Source of the DNA: F-183 sp964627455
GTDB lineage: Bacteria > Acidobacteriota > Terriglobia > Bryobacterales > Bryobacteraceae
NCBI GenBank assembly: GCA_964627455.1
Contig: CAZVKC010000004.1
Coordinates: forward strand, 1-64,000
DNA length: 64,000 nucleotides
Direction of reading: 5' to 3'
This document shows, piece by piece, positions 53,209 through 60,315 of this stretch; position 1 is the stretch's first letter, and every line of letters begins with the position of its first letter. The notes beneath the pieces are model-generated. The model did no database searches, had not been told where the DNA came from, and saw only the letters and a list, made by a program, of their open reading frames with translations. The position numbers and the translations under genes are program-made.

Positions 53209-54404
53209 GGCCGGACGCGCCGCAACTCGAACGATCCCATCAGCCGGCTCGATTTCTTCAATCCCCGGTAGTCTGCCCAGCCGCTGATCGTCTCGCCGGT
53301 GTAGTGCGCCCAGAAGGTCTCTCCGGGACCTGCGCCTTTGTAATCCGAAATCACAAACGTGACGCCGACATCGGTAAACCGGCAGGCGCTCAACGGCATC
53401 TTCAAGCGCCGGTCGTCGTTCTGGGACCAGACGGTCCACTGGCCGGAACACTGGTTCCCCGCGCCATGGCTGAGCCGGAGTTCGGCATTCATCGGGACCG
53501 GATAATACTTCAACCATCCCTTCCAAACCCCCGTCATCTCGGCAGGATTGGCGGGCCGCTTCGGAGGCGGCAACGAGTTCCGCGCTGGTGCGGGCAGGCG
53601 TGGGGTGGCTGCCGGCGCGACGGCCTGTTCCGCGAAATCCTGCAGGATCTCCGCTCGTTCCGGCGACAGGTTCACCAACTCGACAGTGCGGCTGAGGTCC
53701 GGTTGCTCGTTGGGTGCGATGGGATGCCCCACCACCTTGGCGGGCAGGCTGGCAGGCGCCTGCGAACCCAGGATCGTTCGTACGAAGACGCACGCCGCGA
53801 GGTAGGATCCCAGCGGACTCGGGTGCGATCCGTCGGCCGCGTGCAGGATCAGCGACGGATCCTTTTCGCGCGCCTTTTGCCAGGCGATGCCGACCGGCGC
53901 GACCGTCAAGCCGAGTTCCTGTGCAATCGCCGCATAGGCATGCGTGAGATACGCCTGCTGTTCCGGCGCGGCGCGCCGGGCCCATGTGAGATACAGCATC
54001 GTTTTCGCCTTCGCCTTGCGGATCTCGGCGTCGTACATGCGGACATTGTCGTAAAAGAAGTCCGGATCGTTGATCTGCTCCGTGCCGTCCACGCGCATTC
54101 CGCCCAGTAGACTCTGTTCCTGGATCACCACCCAGTCCCACTTGCCTTCGCGGATTGCCGCGGGCGCCAGGCCGATGTCCCAGGATTGTTGCAGCGAGGC
54201 GCCTCCGCGGGCCACCATGCGGGTCTCGATCAAGCCGCCGGAAAGCTGTGCGACCAGTTCCGGCATATTGTTGTAGTAGGTGTAGCTGTTGCCAATGAAC
54301 AGGACGCGTACCGGACCTGCCCCCGCCGGACGCTGGGGCGGAGGCGCTGCAACCGCTGCTGCGGCGGCAGCAAGTACGAAAAGCAAAGCACGCTGACGCC
54401 TCAT
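53205..54404 (-). CDS. Secreted SGNH/GDSL hydrolase
   Basis: A 399-residue protein. Leader MRRQRALLFVLAAAAAAVAA. Residues about 30-260 form an SGNH domain (DUF4886-like): block I FIGNSYTYYN with Ser40, block V ADGSHPSPLGSYLA with Asp and His. A Pro-rich linker (PAPARNSLPPPKRPANP) leads to a C-terminal beta-sandwich (about 300-399) that may bind carbohydrate. Likely an esterase acting on acetylated polysaccharides. Its ATG overlaps a TGA in another frame at 54401 (ATGA), relevant to the gene upstream. Its stop overlaps that of the CDP-alcohol transferase by three bases. Confidence 0.87.
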   Translation of the reverse strand: MRRQRALLFVLAAAAAAVAAPPPQRPAGAGPVRVLFIGNSYTYYNNMPELVAQLSGGLIETRMVARGGASLQQSWDIGLAPAAIREGKWDWVVIQEQSLLGGMRVDGTEQINDPDFFYDNVRMYDAEIRKAKAKTMLYLTWARRAAPEQQAYLTHAYAAIAQELGLTVAPVGIAWQKAREKDPSLILHAADGSHPSPLGSYLAACVFVRTILGSQAPASLPAKVVGHPIAPNEQPDLSRTVELVNLSPERAEILQDFAEQAVAPAATPRLPAPARNSLPPPKRPANPAEMTGVWKGWLKYYPVPMNAELRLSHGAGNQCSGQWTVWSQNDDRRLKMPLSACRFTDVGVTFVISDYKGAGPGETFWAHYTGETISGWADYRGLKKSSRLMGSFELRRVRP

Positions 54405-54426
54405 CTCAACCAGCCTCGTTGTGGAT

Positions 54427-54819
54427 TCAGCACGCCCTTCGGCATTGATCGGCAATCAACGAATAGAAAGCCGTGAGTTTGTGACCCGACCGTAGACTGA
54501 GCACGAACCGGATTTGTTCGCGCTCCTCGAGGTCCTGAAAGTCGAGCCCCGTACGCCGTTGGCATTCCCGGCCGATCGCCGCAAATCCCTGTCGTATCGC
54601 GGGCAGCAGGCGGCTGCAAGCTCCTGCCAGTTGTTCATCCACTCTCGCCACGATATGAGAGACGGTCTGCTTCGGTTCGAGTCCCTGCATCGCTGCGATC
54701 GCTGCCAGGATGACGGCCTCGCCGGCGTCGAGCACACGGCACTGAGGCATCTGTTCCGTCCATCGGGGACGCGCGTGCGACAGTGGTCCCGGCTGTGCGG
54801 CAAAAGCTCCGTGCGCCAT
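54427..54819 (-). CDS. Small helical protein, possibly related to gluconate 2-dehydrogenase subunit 3; 3' end may be frameshifted
   Basis: A 130-residue frame with helical segments (LDAGEAVILAAIAAMQ, DFQDLEEREQIRFVLSL, KLTAFYSLIADQ) whose pattern weakly resembles gluconate 2-dehydrogenase subunit 3-like proteins. It ends abruptly at TGA 54427. In another frame the same DNA continues as GVLNPQRGWLR and stops at 54401, overlapping the SGNH gene's ATG as ATGA, the coupling seen elsewhere in this window. A one- or two-base error or real frameshift near 54440-54470 would give the longer form. No leader is visible. Function tentative. Confidence 0.5.
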   Translation of the reverse strand: MAHGAFAAQPGPLSHARPRWTEQMPQCRVLDAGEAVILAAIAAMQGLEPKQTVSHIVARVDEQLAGACSRLLPAIRQGFAAIGRECQRRTGLDFQDLEEREQIRFVLSLRSGHKLTAFYSLIADQCRRAC

Positions 54820-54873
54820 ATGAAAATCTTATCCCAGTGACATTCGCTTGTACGGAACGTGGACTAAACTTAA

Positions 54874-55575
54874 TCAACCTGCGGGCGCCAATGCCGGATT
54901 CGCTTTGCGTCGAAAAGGCAGCCAGAGCAGCGTGAAGAATACCGCGCCAAACAACTCGCCCGTGAGGATGTAGAGCGGCCACGGCCCGAAGTAGTCCAGC
55001 GCGGATGCATTGTCGGGCTTGCGGCAGAGATACATGTAGTTGGTCTGGAAGATCCAGTTGAAGAGTCCCACGGCGACCGCGTATCCGTTCAGCGCCAGCA
55101 TGACGCGAACGATACATCCAGGTAGCGGGCGCATCGTCCCGCTGGCCCACAAATACAGCACGCAGATCACGATTCCACAATGGGCGAGGAAGAAGTAGAC
55201 GGTGGGATACGAAGGGAACGGTTCCCAGAGATCCGGGGTCAACACGGCCATCGAAGTGCCGATCAATCCCGCAAAGAACGAAAATTCAAAGGCGAACTGC
55301 AGCCGGAACAACATCGCTATCACGGTCAGCCAGAGAATCAGGTCGCACAATTGGAACGGCATGTTCCCCGGAAACAGGAACCAGCCTTTCTGCACCTTGA
55401 ATCCATACCAGATCAATTCGTTGACCAATAAGAATATGCCCAGAGACATGCGGATCGGAGTGGCGGCCGCTTGCATGCGTCGTGCGGCTGCGGCCAGGAT
55501 CCAAGTCAGCAGAGGAATCGAAGAAAGGATCGCCAGGTGGACCGGGCCAAAAAGCTGGAAGTTTGAATTCTTCAT
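54874..55575 (-). CDS. YwaF/TIGR02206-family membrane protein
   Basis: A 233-residue integral membrane protein with six or seven helices. It shows the family pattern FQLFGPVHLAIL at the start, LPFQLCDL-type region (MPFQLCDLILWLTVIAML), SFFAGLIGTSMAVLTPDL and NWIFQTNYMYLCRKP near the end. The family (YwaF of Bacillus) is conserved but its function is not defined. It lies 68 bases downstream of a histidine kinase gene on the same strand, which may be coincidental. Confidence 0.88.
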   Translation of the reverse strand: MKNSNFQLFGPVHLAILSSIPLLTWILAAAARRMQAAATPIRMSLGIFLLVNELIWYGFKVQKGWFLFPGNMPFQLCDLILWLTVIAMLFRLQFAFEFSFFAGLIGTSMAVLTPDLWEPFPSYPTVYFFLAHCGIVICVLYLWASGTMRPLPGCIVRVMLALNGYAVAVGLFNWIFQTNYMYLCRKPDNASALDYFGPWPLYILTGELFGAVFFTLLWLPFRRKANPALAPAG

Positions 55576-55643
55576 GGGCGTGCAGGAACTGCAAGCGGTG
55601 GACCGTACCGCAAATTGTTCATTCTACATGAGCAGCCCGTTGG

Positions 55644-56705
55644 TCACGCAGACACGTTCGTGGATTTCCCTCCACCACCGCAGGGGATCCGGATCTCGGC
55701 GCGGAATACCTGCGTCGATTCGTCCGCTTCGATCTCGAATCGCCCGCGTTCTCCGTAACGGGCCGCAATTCGCTGCCGTATGTTGGTGAGTCCGATGCCG
55801 TTTCGCTTTGCTGCCTTGTGATCCGGGTCGTACGGGTTCGACACGCGGATCGACAGCAACCCGCCCCCGCAGCGGACCTCGATGCGGACGAACCCTCCAT
55901 CGACGAGTCCTGAAACGCCATGCTTGATCGCGTTTTCCACCAGGGGTTGCACGATCAGCGACGGCACTTCGCACTCCTCGCATTCCGGGTCGACCGTCTG
56001 CTCGATGGTGAGGCGTTTGCCGAACCGGACCCGCTCGACTTCCAGGTAGGTCGAGCAGAGCGCCAGTTCATCGCGCAGCGGAATCGATTCCCGGTCGCCT
56101 AGTTGCAGTGTCGTCCGCAGGAAGTCGGAAAGCTTGATGCACATTTCCCGCGCGCGCAGGCCATCCGCGATCGTCAATGCGGAGATCGAATTCAAGCTAT
56201 TGAACAGGAAGTGCGGGTTGACCTGCATCTTGAGAGCCTTCAACTGCGACTCGCGCGCGAGCGTCTGCGCCTGATGCGAAGTTTCCACCGACGACAGGAG
56301 ATAGTGCAGCGCGACAGTTAATAGATACAAGAGCGCGCCCGCCACATAGTACACCGGGTATAGCTTTTCCGCCCGGACGTCGAGTTCAGGGAAGAAACGT
56401 CCCAATAGCCAGGCCCAGGCAATCGCCAGAAGGACAAGGAATGCTCCCATGGCCGACGCCGCGGCAAAGTAGTTCACCAGCAGTTTCACCGGTGAGGTAC
56501 CGGAAAGGGGCAGCAGCCGGCAGAGATACCAGGAGGAAAGGCACAGGAACGAGTACAGAATCGCCAGCGGCAGCACGAACAGGATGCTTTCCGGAATGGA
56601 GAACGCGCCGGCCGCAAATGGCCAGTAGACCAGAAAGACATCAATCGGCAGCCAGGATAAGAGGTAGAGCCTCAACCGGGCGCTGCTGGCGAGGATCGGA
56701 TGCAT
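55644..56705 (-). CDS. LytS/YehU-type sensor histidine kinase
   Basis: A 353-residue kinase. Four membrane helices occupy about residues 10-140; a coiled segment leads to the His_kinase domain (PF06580) with the phospho-acceptor in QVNPHFLFNSLNSISAL and the N-box IVQPLVENAIKHGV, G-box NGIGLTNIRQR. Partner response regulators of this family have LytTR or CheY-like domains, but none is next to it in the window, so it is an orphan locally. It follows a LiaF-like gene by 18 bases, so sensing of envelope stress is plausible. Confidence 0.92.
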   Translation of the reverse strand: MHPILASSARLRLYLLSWLPIDVFLVYWPFAAGAFSIPESILFVLPLAILYSFLCLSSWYLCRLLPLSGTSPVKLLVNYFAAASAMGAFLVLLAIAWAWLLGRFFPELDVRAEKLYPVYYVAGALLYLLTVALHYLLSSVETSHQAQTLARESQLKALKMQVNPHFLFNSLNSISALTIADGLRAREMCIKLSDFLRTTLQLGDRESIPLRDELALCSTYLEVERVRFGKRLTIEQTVDPECEECEVPSLIVQPLVENAIKHGVSGLVDGGFVRIEVRCGGGLLSIRVSNPYDPDHKAAKRNGIGLTNIRQRIAARYGERGRFEIEADESTQVFRAEIRIPCGGGGKSTNVSA

Positions 56706-56723
56706 GAAGATCGTCCGTCCGGC

Positions 56724-57437
56724 TCAGTTCTCGATCGTGACGCCGCCGAAAACCGCGTTCCCGGTGACGACCAGCTTCTGGATGGGCTCAGCCTGGTCAC
56801 CCGCGCGCGGCGGAATCGTCTTATCTTCATAACCGCCGAAGACTGCAGCGCCGTGGACCTCGACTGCCCAGTTGTCGGGTATCCGGAAATGACAGCCGCC
56901 GAATACCGCGTTGACCTCGAGTGTCGCGGTACTGCCCTTCATCCGCGCCCGCCTGAAGTCCAGTTCTACCCCGCCGAACACCGCAGCTGCCTCGCCACCC
57001 TCGAACTCCTGGGATTCGATCCGCCGTTTGACGCCTCCGAAGATGGCGACAGGATGAATCCTGGGTAGCGATGAAGAGTCGCTCTGGACCTCGTACTCCC
57101 CGGTGAAATTCCGGGCGAGGAATGCGACGCCGAGGGTGATCAGGATGATCGGGGCGTAATACTTGGAGCCAATGTGGATGATCTCGAGGTTATCCAGTAG
57201 CTTAAGCGCTCCGAGACCGACCGCCAATCCTCCGAACAGGTAACTGAACGAGGACCGTCCCCGCACCATCGCCTGGATTCCCCAGGCGATCGGCAGCAGC
57301 GGCCAGAAGTCGAAGATGTCGCGAATGCGGAAGACGCCGAGATTGTGAAGCAGCAAAACCAAGCCGCCCGTGATGAGCACCAGTCCGGCGACCGATCCGC
57401 CGCCACGCCCGATTCTCCTGCTACGTGGTTCCCTCAT
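56724..57437 (-). CDS. LiaF-like membrane protein
   Basis: A 237-residue protein. Helices at about 16-34, 44-60, 65-82 and 90-108 (DUF5668-like) are followed by a soluble beta-helix-like C-terminal domain with repeated FGG motifs (AIFGGVKRRIE, AVFGGVELDF, AVFGGCHFRI, AVFGGYEDKT, AVFGGVTIEN), typical of LiaF and cell-wall-active antibiotic response proteins. In Bacillus, LiaF restrains the LiaS kinase; here it precedes a LytS-like kinase, so it may have a similar inhibitory role. Confidence 0.88.
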   Translation of the reverse strand: MREPRSRRIGRGGGSVAGLVLITGGLVLLLHNLGVFRIRDIFDFWPLLPIAWGIQAMVRGRSSFSYLFGGLAVGLGALKLLDNLEIIHIGSKYYAPIILITLGVAFLARNFTGEYEVQSDSSSLPRIHPVAIFGGVKRRIESQEFEGGEAAAVFGGVELDFRRARMKGSTATLEVNAVFGGCHFRIPDNWAVEVHGAAVFGGYEDKTIPPRAGDQAEPIQKLVVTGNAVFGGVTIEN

Positions 57438-57470
57438 GATTTCACGGTACCCTTTCTAACTCTCGCAATC

Positions 57471-57497
57471 GATGAGGGATCGGCGAACGCCCTCATC
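57471..57497. promoter_or_regulatory. Inverted repeat upstream of the LiaF-like gene
   Basis: Perfect eight-base arms GATGAGGG and CCCTCATC with an 11-base spacer, 34 bases upstream of the LiaF-like start. Size fits a dimeric regulator site. The 360-base region 57438-57797 otherwise holds the small-RNA candidate and two promoters. Confidence 0.35.
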
Positions 57498-57589
57498 TCG
57501 TCGGCGAAAGGCGTCATTGAGCGTGTGAGTATGCGGGGTCACTATGTAAATTTCTATAAAGACGGGGGGATGCGAACCGGGAAAGTCCG

Positions 57590-57595
57590 TATAAT
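57590..57595 (+). promoter_or_regulatory. -10 box of the small-RNA candidate
   Basis: Perfect TATAAT, predicting a start near 57602. The -35 region is not TTGACA-like, so an activator or an extended element may help. Confidence 0.5.
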
Positions 57596-57601
57596 AAAGG
57601 C

Positions 57602-57754
57602 GGGTCAGTCAACTGGCCAAGAGATGAATAGAGCGGCGTCGGTTGCGACGCCGGGGGCCGGGTGTTATTCCCGGTTCTGGAGTCGAGGACAGAACAGTTG
57701 GAATACAGCTGTGGAGCGTAAGGGCCGGGTGCCACCCCCGGCCCTCGCCTTTTT
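57602..57754 (+). ncRNA. Candidate structured small RNA of about 150 bases
   Basis: Between a perfect -10 box and an intrinsic terminator lie several consecutive hairpins: eight-base stem with GTTG loop at 57634-57653, CCGGG/CCCGG at 57658-57674, GTTCTG/CAGAAC at 57674-57695, a short ACAG/CTGT pair at 57694-57712, and the terminator stem. No open frame with a plausible start fits. A second promoter after the terminator serves the next gene, so this transcript is separate from it. It does not match tmRNA, RNase P or SRP RNA by eye; 6S-like or regulatory RNA remains possible. Confidence 0.55.
57721..57754 (+). terminator. Intrinsic terminator
   Basis: Nine-base perfect stem AGGGCCGGG (57721-57729) and CCCGGCCCT (57737-57745), seven-base loop, then CGCC and five T. 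It ends the small-RNA candidate 43 bases before the next start codon. Confidence 0.75.
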
Positions 57755-57782
57755 GGGCCTGTTCAGCCAGTGGATTTCCAGA

Positions 57783-57788
57783 TACAGT
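57783..57788 (+). promoter_or_regulatory. -10 box for the DUF4139 gene
   Basis: TACAGT lies nine bases before the ATG at 57798 and after the terminator, so this gene has its own, nearly leaderless promoter. Confidence 0.4.
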
Positions 57789-57797
57789 TGAGGTCAT

Positions 57798-59399
57798 ATG
57801 ATCCTCGACTCCCGCATCTCCGCGGTTACGGTCTTCCTGAATCGGGCGAAGGTCACCCGGGCCGCAAAGGCCGAGTTGTCCGCGGGCGAATCGACTCTTG
57901 TCTTTCAGAACATCCCCAACGCGATTCAGCCGGATTCGGTGCGCGCCAAGGGGACAGGCGATGGCGTTCGGATCGTCAGTCTCGACGTTGCTGCGGTCCA
58001 GCTTGCCAACACCCCGGACCCCTTAGCCGGCGAGATCCAACAACAGGTAGAGGATCTCGAACTGCGCCTGCGCGAACTGGCAGATGAGCAGGCCGCCATC
58101 GACCTGCGCATGAAAACCACCGCTCACATGCGTGTGTCCGCAGCATCGGATCTCATCAAAGGACTCGCCTGGGGTCGAACCAACATCGAAGCGCTGGAGT
58201 CATTCGGGGGATACGTCGAGAAAGCCGATAATGCCGCCCGCGCCGCGTTGCGGGATCTCGAGATCCAAAAACGCGCACTGCAACGCGAACTCGATGCCGC
58301 CAAGGCGCGACTCAAACAGCTGCAGCACCCGGCGTCCCGCCACCGGAAGGAAATCCGTGTCGCCGTCGAAAGCGAATCGTCCGGGACCGAAGTGAACCTC
58401 GAGATTTCCTATGTGTGTTCGGGCGCGACCTGGAAACCGCTCTACGATCTTCGCCTCACTGGCGAGACGCTCCAAGTCACCTACCTGGCGTCCGTGACCC
58501 AGGATACCGGCGAGGACTGGGTTGGCGTGGACCTTGCTCTTTCCACTGCCCGGCCTGCCGCGACCTTCTCGATTCCCGAACTCTCGCCCTGGTACCTCGA
58601 CGTCCCCCGCCCTCCCAGGCCGCAAGCTTCGATGGCGCGGTCGGCTGCCCCGAACCCGGCGGAGTTCACTATGATGTTCGGGGCGGCTGCGGGAGAAGTA
58701 CTACCTGCGGCTCCTCAGGCGGCGGCCGCGCCCGCTCCTTCCCCCATTCAGTCCGTGCAAGCCGAGGTTTCCACCAACGAAGGCGGAGCTGCCGCGACGT
58801 TCCGGATTCCCAGGAAGGCGTCCATTCCCTCTGACCGGACCCCTCACCGCGTCCAGATCGCAGAGTTCGATTTGCCGGCCACTCTCGATTACATCACTGC
58901 GCCAAAGGTCGCGGAACAGGCCTATCTCAGGGCGAAGGTGCGCAACGACTCCCCGTTTGTCCTGCTCCCCGGCAGGGCGAATCTCTTTCATGGCGAAGAG
59001 TATGTAGGCGCGACAGACATTGAGGATACGGCCGCTGCCGAGTTGGAGTTGCAGATGGGGGTCGACGAAAGGGTCACCGTTTGCAGGGAAATGATCTCGA
59101 GGGAGGTCTCGAAGACGTTCATCGGGAATACGCGACGGGCGGCCTACGCCTACCGGATCCGGATCTCGCATCGGTTGCCCCGGAAGGCGCGGATCCAGGT
59201 GATTGACCAGCTACCGCACGCGCTTCACGAAGATATCAAGGTTAAGTTACAAGACATAATTCCGAAAGCCAGTGAACAAACTGAGATGGGTGAATTGAGA
59301 TGGCAGTCTGAGTTGGAGGTGGGCAGGGAAACCACGATACAGTTCGGTTTTGTGGTCGAGCACCCGAGGCATATGACCGTTCTGGGACTTCTCGACTGA
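57798..59399 (+). CDS. DUF4139/mucoidy-inhibitor-like protein
   Basis: A 533-residue protein of the MuiA-like family. N-terminal DUF4140 (MILDSRISAVTVFLNRAKVTR), a coiled coil at about 80-185 (QQVEDLELRLRELADEQ, IQKRALQRELDAAKARL), then DUF4139 with ISYVCSGATWKPLYDLRL and the typical C-terminal VGRETTIQFGF. A Pro/Ala-rich insert lies at about 270-325. No signal peptide is visible. The name mucoidy inhibitor comes from a Synechocystis or Pseudomonas homologue; molecular function is unknown. Confidence 0.9.
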   Translation: MILDSRISAVTVFLNRAKVTRAAKAELSAGESTLVFQNIPNAIQPDSVRAKGTGDGVRIVSLDVAAVQLANTPDPLAGEIQQQVEDLELRLRELADEQAAIDLRMKTTAHMRVSAASDLIKGLAWGRTNIEALESFGGYVEKADNAARAALRDLEIQKRALQRELDAAKARLKQLQHPASRHRKEIRVAVESESSGTEVNLEISYVCSGATWKPLYDLRLTGETLQVTYLASVTQDTGEDWVGVDLALSTARPAATFSIPELSPWYLDVPRPPRPQASMARSAAPNPAEFTMMFGAAAGEVLPAAPQAAAAPAPSPIQSVQAEVSTNEGGAAATFRIPRKASIPSDRTPHRVQIAEFDLPATLDYITAPKVAEQAYLRAKVRNDSPFVLLPGRANLFHGEEYVGATDIEDTAAAELELQMGVDERVTVCREMISREVSKTFIGNTRRAAYAYRIRISHRLPRKARIQVIDQLPHALHEDIKVKLQDIIPKASEQTEMGELRWQSELEVGRETTIQFGFVVEHPRHMTVLGLLD

Positions 59400-59594
59400 G
59401 TTTTTCGCAAACATCCCTGTAACCTTTTCGAACGGCAATCGATTTGCATGCCGTCCACTAGCCACTAGTGCAAAGTGGCACGTGACTGCTGTATGCCTGT
59501 TCGAGACAATTGTAAGCAGTACTAAACGACCGTTAAGGGCCTGATGAATGACCCAGAACGTACTGTAAATGTGCAGGTTATGGGCGATTTTGTA

Positions 59595-59623
59595 TTGACA
59601 CAGGGTCCAGTTGGGCTTAAGCT
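59595..59623 (+). promoter_or_regulatory. Canonical sigma-70 promoter for carD
   Basis: TTGACA at 59595-59600 and TAAGCT at 59618-59623 with 17-base spacing; predicted start near 59630 and a leader of about 53 bases. The wider 283-base intergenic region is AT-richer than its surroundings and contains a small CACTAG/CTAGTG repeat near 59457-59471; no gene seen. Confidence 0.6.
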
Positions 59624-59682
59624 AACATTTCAGCAGTACTTGCCGTTGGCATAAACTTTACGAGGGTGTACGAGGTCCGCGC

Positions 59683-60192
59683 ATGACCTTCCAGATTGGG
59701 GAAAAGGTGGTCTACCCGAACTATGGTGTAGGAACCATCGAGAACATCAGCACTCGCGTGTCTGGCACACGTCCCGAGCGCTTCTATCTGCTGCGGCTGA
59801 GCGTCAATAACATGACCGTCATGGTTCCCTGTAGCCATGCCGGAGATGTTGGGCTCCGCCGGGTCACGAAAACCAGTGAATTGGCCAAGATGCTATGCTT
59901 CCTGGCGGGAGGTTCCTGTAGGTCCAACCGGGACTGGAAAGACCGGTTCAAAGAGAATTCCGAGCGCATGCAGCATGGCAGCATCCTCGAAATCGCTGAA
60001 GTCCTCAAAGGACTGCTGATCCAGCAGCAGTTGAAGCCGCTGTCGTTCCGCGAGAAGAAGATGCTGGATCGCGCACGGCAGATGCTCATCACAGAAGTCT
60101 GCACCGTGAAGTCGATGCGGGAATCGGATTCGATTCAGTTGCTGGATCAGGCGCTGATCAAGTCCAATCTGCGCTTCCCGCTCCCCATGTAA
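59683..60192 (+). CDS. carD: CarD-family transcriptional regulator
   Basis: A 169-residue protein. The N-terminal CarD/TRCF RNA-polymerase-interaction domain starts MTFQIGEKVVYPNYGVGTIENI and is followed by a helical C-terminal DNA-binding domain (SFREKKMLDRARQMLITEV). It binds the polymerase beta subunit and stabilises open complexes at promoters, important where -10/-35 elements are weak. ACGAGG precedes the ATG. A strong terminator follows. Confidence 0.94.
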   Translation: MTFQIGEKVVYPNYGVGTIENISTRVSGTRPERFYLLRLSVNNMTVMVPCSHAGDVGLRRVTKTSELAKMLCFLAGGSCRSNRDWKDRFKENSERMQHGSILEIAEVLKGLLIQQQLKPLSFREKKMLDRARQMLITEVCTVKSMRESDSIQLLDQALIKSNLRFPLPM

Positions 60193-60224
60193 GACTGCCC
60201 TCGGCGCAAACGGTATTTTTGGCG

Positions 60225-60266
60225 AGCCGCCCGGTCGACAAGACCTCCGGGCGGCTTCGTCGTTTT
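60225..60266 (+). terminator. Intrinsic terminator after carD
   Basis: Ten-base perfect arms AGCCGCCCGG (60225-60234) and CCGGGCGGCT (60247-60256) with a 12-base loop, followed by TCGTCGTTTT. Confidence 0.75.
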
Positions 60267-60284
60267 GGCCCAGCCCCCGGCTGA

Positions 60285-60290
60285 TACAAT
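60285..60290 (+). promoter_or_regulatory. -10 box for the phosphorylase gene
   Basis: TACAAT, with the ATG 26 bases further, predicts a leader of about 19 bases. It lies just after the carD terminator. Confidence 0.45.
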
Positions 60291-60315
60291 AAAGGACTCC
60301 CACCTCAGAAACACC

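Noticed and set aside
57345..57791. 148-codon + frame across the intergenic region
   Set aside because: Begins inside the LiaF-like gene and runs through the hairpins and terminator; composition is not protein-like.
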